Shown here piece by piece: positions 58,362-64,000 of a stretch of DNA of 64,000 nt. The notes beneath the pieces are model-generated. The model worked only from the letters and a program-made list of their open reading frames with translations, did no database searches and was not told where the DNA came from. Positions within the stretch are counted from its first letter, which is position 1. Each line of letters begins with the position of its first letter. Both the position numbers and the translations under genes were made by a program. The stretch is from Taishania sp965247975. GTDB lineage: Bacteria; Bacteroidota; Bacteroidia; Flavobacteriales_D; Crocinitomicaceae. The stretch lies in the NCBI GenBank assembly GCA_965247975.1, contig OZ252050.1, forward strand, positions 1,550,001 through 1,614,000, given 5' to 3'.

Positions 58362-59681
58362 TTAAATTAATTCCAATATCATCTTTAAAAACTCATCCAT
58401 CGCTTTTCGATTTTCAGTGAAAGATATTTTACTCGTCCCTCGAAGTTCAGTTGCGCTTTTTTTCTTCAGTTGAATGTCGATGTGATCAATACGCTTCACG
58501 ATGGATTCAAACTTTTTGTAATTGTCGTTGAGTTTAATGATGCCGGTCATAAAGCGATTTCCAGTAATGTTTCTCAACACATTTGGATTGCCTGAAACTG
58601 AAATGACTTCATTTGAATTTGTTTTAGACATTTTCGGAGATTTGCTACTTCCGAAATAAATGGTTTTTGCATCTAGTTGTAGGAAATAGTAGTTTTTATT
58701 GCCGATTACAATTGAATTTTCTCCCGATTTAATCATTGAAGGATTGCTATTCAGAAGGTTTTGAATAATATCGGAAACAGAGAAATTCGTTTGAAAGCCA
58801 ATGATTGATTCCAAACTTGGGAGAACCAAAATGCCGTTTTTTGTGGAGGCAATTTCCAGCCCACTATAATTTAAAGAGATGCTTTGAATTCGGGGTAATT
58901 TCGTTCCGAATTTTTGCGCCAAGTAATTTAAGGTATCACTTAAAACGGTTGGGAAATAATTACTTTGAATGTTGAATTCACCTTTTTCTAACTTAAAAGT
59001 TTGTCTTCCGATTTTTGTCTTTGGGTCGATTTTTGCAACGAATTGACCCGCGAAATGATGCGGTTCCATCCAAAAGTTTGCTTCAAGGTTTTCAAGCTCT
59101 CCTTCAGTTTTACTTCGATATTGATAAGCAATAAGATGCTTATTTTTCGTTGGTTTTTGGGTTGAAAAAGACCTTGATTTTAGATAGCGATTTAATTCGT
59201 TTTTAGACAAATCCTTTGATTGTAAAACGATACTTGTATTTCCTTTTCTTTGATTAATCACTGATCCTTTGAATACAGCTTCACCATTTTTATCCCATAA
59301 TTCGGTATCACTTAATCGAAAAATAAATCCCATCAGTTTCTTATTTTGGTAGAAATCTGTGAAAACATGAACATCATTCGAAAAGTCGATCCCAAGGTTC
59401 CATTTTTGCTTGGAATCGGAAGACTTCATTCGGTTTTTTAAGTTGGAAATAAGTGCAATTTGTTCTTCGTCGGATCGATTGAATAGAAGCGAATAGAAGG
59501 ATTGAGACACTAAGGAATCACCAGAAATGCTGATAACCGATTGGGCTGATTCAGGAACAAAATATCCTGGATCGTCATTCGGATGACTAAGTACTAGTCT
59601 TGCAATTGTAAAGCAAATCCAAATCAAACCGCTTAAAACTAGGGTTTGTAGAATAGCGCCAAATGTGTTCTTTTTTACCAC
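58362..59681 (-). CDS. Membrane-anchored hypothetical protein (439 aa)
   Basis: Not recognised. One N-terminal hydrophobic segment (ILQTLVLSGLIWICFTIARLVL, shown within 20: ILQTLVLSGLIWICFTIARL) acts as signal or anchor; the rest is a soluble, mostly beta region with repeated strand pairs and no Cys pairs or catalytic motifs seen. The overall pattern (stress on EVISVSGNPNVLRNITGN and ELRGTSKISF) suggests a DUF-type extracytoplasmic protein of Bacteroidota, but I cannot name a family. The start codon is GTG at 59681, five nucleotides after a perfect -7 box. Confidence 0.7.
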   Translation of the reverse strand: MVKKNTFGAILQTLVLSGLIWICFTIARLVLSHPNDDPGYFVPESAQSVISISGDSLVSQSFYSLLFNRSDEEQIALISNLKNRMKSSDSKQKWNLGIDFSNDVHVFTDFYQNKKLMGFIFRLSDTELWDKNGEAVFKGSVINQRKGNTSIVLQSKDLSKNELNRYLKSRSFSTQKPTKNKHLIAYQYRSKTEGELENLEANFWMEPHHFAGQFVAKIDPKTKIGRQTFKLEKGEFNIQSNYFPTVLSDTLNYLAQKFGTKLPRIQSISLNYSGLEIASTKNGILVLPSLESIIGFQTNFSVSDIIQNLLNSNPSMIKSGENSIVIGNKNYYFLQLDAKTIYFGSSKSPKMSKTNSNEVISVSGNPNVLRNITGNRFMTGIIKLNDNYKKFESIVKRIDHIDIQLKKKSATELRGTSKISFTENRKAMDEFLKMILELI

Positions 59682-59686
59682 GATTG

Positions 59687-59694
59687 CAAAGGTA
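59687..59694 (-). promoter_or_regulatory. -7 box five nucleotides before a GTG start
   Basis: On the minus strand TACCTTTG, an exact TAnnTTTG, ending five nucleotides before GTG at 59681. A leaderless mRNA is expected. Spaced TTG not seen. Confidence 0.4.
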
Positions 59695-59731
59695 AGTTTT
59701 ATCTTGGAATCTATGGATTTATGGATTTGTT

Positions 59732-59773
59732 GAATTTTGTGGAATCGCGATTAATCGCGATTCCACAAAATTC
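59732..59773. repeat. Perfect 42-bp palindrome in a divergent promoter region
   Basis: Both arms match without a mismatch and with no loop: GAATTTTGTGG at 59732-59742 is mirrored by its complement at 59763-59773, and the middle is two copies in a row of AATCGCGATT, itself palindromic. It lies between the starts of the orphan gene (59681, minus) and the acyltransferase (59850, plus). Confidence 0.97.
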
Positions 59774-59806
59774 TGGAACACACAAAATTCTGGAAACACA
59801 AAATTC
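59764..59806. repeat. Three direct copies of CACAAAATTCTGGAA
   Basis: Copies start at 59764, 59781 and 59797 (the third partial), 16-17 bp apart. The first is also the right arm of the 42-bp palindrome, and the left arm is an inverted fourth copy. Confidence 0.9.
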
Positions 59807-59837
59807 TTCAAAATCTACAATTCAATTTGTAAATGTC

Positions 59838-59845
59838 TAACTTTG
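59838..59845 (+). promoter_or_regulatory. -7 box four nucleotides before the acyltransferase ATG
   Basis: TAACTTTG, an exact TAnnTTTG; the ATG at 59850 follows four nucleotides later, implying a leaderless transcript. Confidence 0.4.
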
Positions 59846-59849
59846 TTCC

Positions 59850-60395
59850 ATGGGAAAATTTGCAATGTGGATTTTAAGTTTGTTTGGTTGGAAAATCGAC
59901 AAAAATACTCCCGAAGGAGTGAAAAAATGCGTGGTTGTTATGGGGCCTCATACTTCAAATTGGGATTTTGTAATAGGAAAAATTGCCTTCATGCATTACA
60001 ATGTGAACGCAAAATTTTTAATCAAAAAAGAACTTTTCTTCCCACCATTTGGTTGGTTATTAAAGCGAATGGGCGGGATTCCAGTCGATCGAAAAAAGAA
60101 AAACAATGTTGCCGAAGTGGCATTAAATCATTTTAAAAACAACGAAAAAATCTACATGGTCTTCACACCAGAGGGAACACGAAGTTATAGTCCAAACTGG
60201 AAAAAAGGGTTTTATCATATTGCCCAAGAAGCAAAAGTGCCGATTTACATTGGTTACATCGATTACAAGAAAAAAATTGGTGGTTTCCACAGTCATTTTG
60301 AACCTACTGGAAATGTCGAAGCCGATATCAAATACATTAAAAAAATTCTAAGTCAATATTCTGGCAGATTTCCTGAGAATGGAATTAAGGAGTAA
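59850..60395 (+). CDS. 1-acyl-sn-glycerol-3-phosphate acyltransferase-like (PlsC domain)
   Basis: A 181-aa glycerolipid acyltransferase-fold protein. HTSNWD at about residues 34-39 is the H-x4-D catalytic motif; GGIPVDRKKKNN and FTPEGTRSYS (the family's FPEGTRS phosphate loop) follow. The N-terminus is hydrophobic enough for membrane association. Length is short for PlsC, matching a Bacteroidota subgroup whose acceptor may be lysophosphatidic acid or another lipid. It precedes the Nudix gene with 8 bp between, probably one transcript. Confidence 0.88.
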   Translation: MGKFAMWILSLFGWKIDKNTPEGVKKCVVVMGPHTSNWDFVIGKIAFMHYNVNAKFLIKKELFFPPFGWLLKRMGGIPVDRKKKNNVAEVALNHFKNNEKIYMVFTPEGTRSYSPNWKKGFYHIAQEAKVPIYIGYIDYKKKIGGFHSHFEPTGNVEADIKYIKKILSQYSGRFPENGIKE

Positions 60396-60403
60396 TCCAA
60401 GCA

Positions 60404-60847
60404 ATGGTCAATATAAAGAACATATTATTTAAGCTCATTCCGAGCGATTATTTTTCGAAAAAATATCCCATTTCTGTTAAAGGTATCGTAATTGTTAATG
60501 GGAAAATTGTGTTGTTAAAAAATAATAGAAATGAATGGGAATTGCCTGGCGGTAAGATCGAAGTTAACGAAGCTCCAGATTATTGCGTCATCAGAGAAAT
60601 AAAAGAAGAGTTAAATTTGGACGTAACCTTGAATACCATAATTGATACATGGATGTATTCTATTCAAGGCAAAGTAAACGTGTTTATTGTTACTTATTTA
60701 TGCAATCCTTTAGAAATTGATGAATCGACAATTATTATCAGTCACGAACACAAAGAAATGGGAATGTTTGGGTTTGATGAAATAGAATCCTTAAATATGC
60801 CTCAAGGATACAAGAATTCAATAAAGAATTCCGAGAAATTTTTGTAG
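60404..60847 (+). CDS. Nudix hydrolase
   Basis: A 147-aa NDP-X pyrophosphatase-type protein. The Nudix box lies within GGKIEVNEAPDYCVIREIKE and ELNLDV, matching G-x5-E-x7-R-E-U-x-E-E-x-G-U except that the late Gly is Asn. The glutamates for magnesium binding are present. The N-terminal region (LFKLIPSDYFSKKYPI) is slightly longer than in MutT. Substrate not predictable. Located 8 bp after the acyltransferase gene. Confidence 0.9.
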   Translation: MVNIKNILFKLIPSDYFSKKYPISVKGIVIVNGKIVLLKNNRNEWELPGGKIEVNEAPDYCVIREIKEELNLDVTLNTIIDTWMYSIQGKVNVFIVTYLCNPLEIDESTIIISHEHKEMGMFGFDEIESLNMPQGYKNSIKNSEKFL

Positions 60848-60886
60848 TGGATTTTACTCTTTTGGTTACTATCAAGTCAACAAAAA

Positions 60887-60916
60887 AAAGGGACGAAAAT
60901 TAAATTCCGTCCCTTT
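60887..60916. terminator. Bidirectional terminator between convergent genes
   Basis: Perfect 9-bp stem AAAGGGACG / CGTCCCTTT with a 12-nt loop; eight A before it give a T run on the minus strand. It ends the T9SS gene and probably also the Nudix transcript. Confidence 0.88.
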
Positions 60917-60937
60917 CTGTATTTTAAAAGCGAACTA

Positions 60938-63900
60938 TTAATTCTTCACAATGCGATGCATGGTTGAACCAATTTCTGTAGTTACTTGCAAGAAGTAAAC
61001 TCCTCTTTGTTCGTTACCAAGTGCAATTGTTCCACCAGATTGAATTTGTTCTGTGCGAACCAATTTACCATGAGCATCTGTTACAACAACTGTTGCTGTG
61101 TTAGAAGAGAACGTTACTGTTACATCACCTGCTGTTGGATTTGGATAAACCACAACGATTGCATTATTTGCAAGGTCTTCAATTCCAACATTTCCAATCA
61201 CAACACAATCAGATGTATCAACACATCCACTTGCGCTTGTTGCAACAACTGCATACGATCCGTTTTGCGTTGCAGAATAGAATTGCGCAGTTGCACCCGG
61301 AATTGCTGTGTTTGTAGCACAATCTATCCAAACAAAAGTTGCACCTTCTGAAGCTGTTAACGTTGCGTTACCGTTGTTGATTGCAACTACATTGAAGTCT
61401 TCAATCGTCAAATCAATGCTGATGATTGAGTCACATCCAGCCGCATTCGTGTAAATTTCAGAATACATTCCTGATTCTGTGTATGTTTCACCATTTTCAG
61501 CCCAAGTGTAAGATCCACAAGCTTCAATGATTTCAATAGAAACGCTTCCTGAATTAATTGTCAATTCAAGTGTTGCAACTGAATCACATCCTGCTGCATT
61601 CGTCAATGTTTGAGTGTATGTTCCAGAGAAACCATACTCATTTCCGTCTGTCCATGTATATGGCGTACAGCTTGAAATTGTTGTAGTTGAACTTGTTGGT
61701 GCTCCAACTGTCAATACAAGTGTTGCAATAGAATCACAGCCCGCTGCATTTGTCAACGTTTGAGTGTAAGTTCCAGATGCAGTATACTCTACATTGTTTG
61801 TCCAAACATAAGGCGCACAAACCGATACAGTTGTTGATGACTCACTTGGTTGATTGATCGTCAAATCTAATGTTGCGATTGAATCACATCCAGCTACATT
61901 TGTCAATGTTTGTGTGTAAACTCCTGAAACAGTATACGTTGTTCCATTTGTCCAAGTATATGATCCACAAGCCACTTCTTCTGTTGTCGAAGCACTTGAT
62001 TCGTTGATAGTTAAATCAATAATTATTGCAATTGGACAACCTGAACTACTTGGAATTGTATCGTTGTAAGTTCCTGATGTTGTATAAACTTCACCAGATG
62101 GCGATGTATACGATTCGCAAGCTTCAGCAACGATATTTGCAGTAACCAATGGATTAACTGTCAAGTTGATTGTAATAATACTATCACATCCAATTGAATT
62201 TGGAATTGTACTTGTGTAAGTTCCTGAAAGTGTGAAAACATCACCACTAGGAGACGTATATGATCCACAAGCTGTCTCAGTAATTGTACTTGTCGTTGGA
62301 GCATTCACAGAAACAGAAACAGAACCACTTGCAGAACAACCAGCTGTTGAAGTTGCGGTAACATTGTAAGTCGTTGCAGCAGTAATGTTGTTTGCAGTTA
62401 CTGAACTAGAACTTAAATCACCTGTTAAATCTGCAGATGGAGTCCAAGCGTAAGTTAACAAATCGTCACCACCTAAAATCGTAATGATGTAATCTTCAGT
62501 TTCGCCATAAGTACTTTGCGATAAACAAGGAGACAAACCACTAGTCAAACCAGTATCTTGGTCTCTAACTCTCAATCTTGTTTTACCGTTGATTGCACTA
62601 GCAGGAACAGTAAATGTGAATGATGTTGACGCTGGGCTTGCACCTAAATTAAATGATTCACCTAGTTTTTCGCCTGCATCATCTAGAATTCCATTTTGGT
62701 TGTAATCTATCCAAGCTCCTAGATCATTTAGAGTGTATGTTCCAGCCGCCAAAGTGATTGTATATGTACTTCCTGCAGTTAATGACGTTGTAGTCGTGCC
62801 AGCCGCTGGGAATAAAGTATAATAAGGTGAAGCAGCTCCAACTGAAACGCTATTTAAGGTATTCAATTGAACACTCGATACATAATCACCAAATCCTGTT
62901 CCGTTTGTATAACTAGGTTGACAGTAACTTTGAATGGAAGATCCAATTGCTGTAAGCTCTGTAGAATCACCAGCACAAACTGTTGCAGGATCAGCAGTAA
63001 CATTGTCTATGGTAACTTGAGCACCAAATGTTATAACAGCTGAAGCTGTTTTTGTACAAGTAGTTGCAGTTTCTGTTCCAGTTACAATATATGTTGTTGT
63101 AGCGGTTGGCGAAGCATTTACAGAACTTCCAGTAGTTGCAGAAAGTCCTGCTGCCGGAGTCCAGGTATATGTATCAGCGCCACTTGCAACTAACGAAATC
63201 GCAGAACCTCCAGCACAGAAAAGTGAACTTGCAGGTGTTACAGCTACGTTTGGAGCAGGGGTAACACTAAGCGTAACTGTTGTTGTTGAAGTTGCTCCAC
63301 AGTTATCAGTAATTAAACAAGAATAAGTGCCACTCGCTGCAGGAGTTGCTCCTGTTAAAACTGCAGTTTGTAATGCAGAAGTGAAAGCATTAGGACCTGA
63401 CCAAGCATAGGTGAATGGACCACCACCACCGATTGCCGTTGCTGTAAATGTTACATCTGTTCCCTCGCATACAGTGTTTCCTGGAGTAATTGCAGAACTA
63501 GATGTAAGTGCTGCTCCAGCAGTAATTTGAACACTATCAACATCTGAACATCCGTTAGGAGAAGTCAAATTCAATGTGTAGTATCCAGTTGATGTGATGT
63601 TACTTGCTAAAGGATTCACTATCGTTGCATTACTCAAGTTTGCACTTGGCGTCCAAGCAAATGATGGTATAATTGGATCATAAACATAACCATTCCCATT
63701 TCCTGGCCAAGCAGTTGATGTCGTTGTACTATTTGTTAAACCATTCAACGCATTCAAGTAGTTTCCAGTTCCACTTACTGCATTCTCAATACCAATAGAG
63801 GCTCCTGTTGTGATTGCTCCAACTGATGGTCCATAAATTTTTTCAATTCTGCCTGGAGTTGCAGATGCTGGTCCATGGATGTTTATTTGGAAGGAAATCA

Positions 63901-64000
63901 AGATTGTTGAACCATCGGTAAAGCCTTGGCCAATTGCATTGTCCCATTGGAATGCATATACATCTGTTCCGATTAGTCCATGACGCATACTTCCCGAACC
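60938..64000 (-). CDS. Large repeat-rich T9SS type A cargo protein (N-terminus outside window)
   Basis: The frame is open to the window edge, so the N-terminus is missing; at least 1020 residues are visible. Order from N to C: a region ending AWPGNGNGYVYDPI, Ig/SprB-like modules (PFTYAWSGPNAFTS, LTISL.. pattern), a GEVED domain (GAWIDYNQNGILDDAGEKLG, TEDYIITI), then six repeats of about 46 residues (CGSYTWTNGTTYTVSGVYTQ / TLTNVAGCDSIATLDLTIN) encoded at about 61400-62300, a final Ig-like module (NNGNATLTASEGATFVWI), and a type A sorting domain (VYPNPTAGDVTV, GVYFLQVT). A surface adhesin-type protein; the cysteine pair in each repeat suggests disulfide-bonded modules. Confidence 0.85.
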   Translation of the reverse strand, partial: GSGSMRHGLIGTDVYAFQWDNAIGQGFTDGSTILISFQINIHGPASATPGRIEKIYGPSVGAITTGASIGIENAVSGTGNYLNALNGLTNSTTTSTAWPGNGNGYVYDPIIPSFAWTPSANLSNATIVNPLASNITSTGYYTLNLTSPNGCSDVDSVQITAGAALTSSSAITPGNTVCEGTDVTFTATAIGGGGPFTYAWSGPNAFTSALQTAVLTGATPAASGTYSCLITDNCGATSTTTVTLSVTPAPNVAVTPASSLFCAGGSAISLVASGADTYTWTPAAGLSATTGSSVNASPTATTTYIVTGTETATTCTKTASAVITFGAQVTIDNVTADPATVCAGDSTELTAIGSSIQSYCQPSYTNGTGFGDYVSSVQLNTLNSVSVGAASPYYTLFPAAGTTTTSLTAGSTYTITLAAGTYTLNDLGAWIDYNQNGILDDAGEKLGESFNLGASPASTSFTFTVPASAINGKTRLRVRDQDTGLTSGLSPCLSQSTYGETEDYIITILGGDDLLTYAWTPSADLTGDLSSSSVTANNITAATTYNVTATSTAGCSASGSVSVSVNAPTTSTITETACGSYTSPSGDVFTLSGTYTSTIPNSIGCDSIITINLTVNPLVTANIVAEACESYTSPSGEVYTTSGTYNDTIPSSSGCPIAIIIDLTINESSASTTEEVACGSYTWTNGTTYTVSGVYTQTLTNVAGCDSIATLDLTINQPSESSTTVSVCAPYVWTNNVEYTASGTYTQTLTNAAGCDSIATLVLTVGAPTSSTTTISSCTPYTWTDGNEYGFSGTYTQTLTNAAGCDSVATLELTINSGSVSIEIIEACGSYTWAENGETYTESGMYSEIYTNAAGCDSIISIDLTIEDFNVVAINNGNATLTASEGATFVWIDCATNTAIPGATAQFYSATQNGSYAVVATSASGCVDTSDCVVIGNVGIEDLANNAIVVVYPNPTAGDVTVTFSSNTATVVVTDAHGKLVRTEQIQSGGTIALGNEQRGVYFLQVTTEIGSTMHRIVKN

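Noticed and set aside
1..64000. tRNA, rRNA, tmRNA, insertion sequences or prophage genes
   Set aside because: None could be recognised by eye in the gaps; terminal inverted repeats with a transposase were not found.

Overview
The window is about 37% G+C chromosomal DNA from a member of the Bacteroidota, most likely Flavobacteriales and possibly a Fluviicola/Crocinitomicaceae-type organism (genus is inference). Evidence: many secreted proteins end in type IX secretion (T9SS) C-terminal sorting domains of type A or type B; upstream regions carry Bacteroidota promoter boxes (-33 TTG, -7 TAnnTTTG) rather than sigma70 boxes; and the gene set (bshA, DUF5606, DUF4296, GH3 fused to a serine hydrolase, DUF4143 ATPases) is typical of the group. 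No rRNA, tRNA, insertion sequence, prophage or CRISPR array was seen.

Layout. 1-9446: a truncated FAD oxidoreductase, a giant exported TPR-like protein of 23 repeats, an ApbE flavin transferase overlapping its 3' end, a DUF4296 lipoprotein and a CPBP membrane protease. 9447-10240: a gene-poor stretch with a 48-bp tandem repeat array. 10241-16577: NatA/NatB-type ABC exporter, Ppx/GppA phosphatase, a beta-lactamase-fold hydrolase, endonuclease III and a TPR protein. 16851-27248: T9SS cargo proteins, three serine hydrolases of the beta-lactamase/esterase type, a VOC protein, a RecD-like helicase and a GH3/beta-lactamase fusion. 27249-29521: a DUF4143 ATPase flanked by two different repeated-motif regions. 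29522-37205: acyltransferase, M3 peptidase, DUF5606 protein and two divergent subtilases. 37455-48341: three large paralogous T9SS cargo proteins, interrupted by a transaldolase and a second DUF4143 ATPase with the tail of a lost third copy beside it. 48433-60847: mostly housekeeping (phospholipase C-like, ComB, M61-like peptidase, BshA, RRM protein, MscL, RecR, SmpB, BtuF-like receptor), plus one probable foreign gene, a secreted alpha/beta hydrolase, an orphan membrane-anchored protein, an acyltransferase and a Nudix hydrolase. 60938-64000: the C-terminal part of a large repeat-rich T9SS protein that leaves the window.

How the genes work together: much of the window supports the cell surface and exterior (T9SS proteases, esterases, adhesin-like Ig/PKD proteins, cell-wall hydrolase-type enzymes), mixed with dispersed DNA repair and translation-rescue genes. 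No single new multigene system is evident. The most unusual signals are non-coding: the 48-bp array with a palindrome kept in all seven copies, a perfect 42-bp palindrome in a divergent promoter region, a 79-bp periodic repeat, a promoter nested against a terminator, and several genes whose -7 box sits 4-5 nt before the start codon, which implies leaderless mRNAs.
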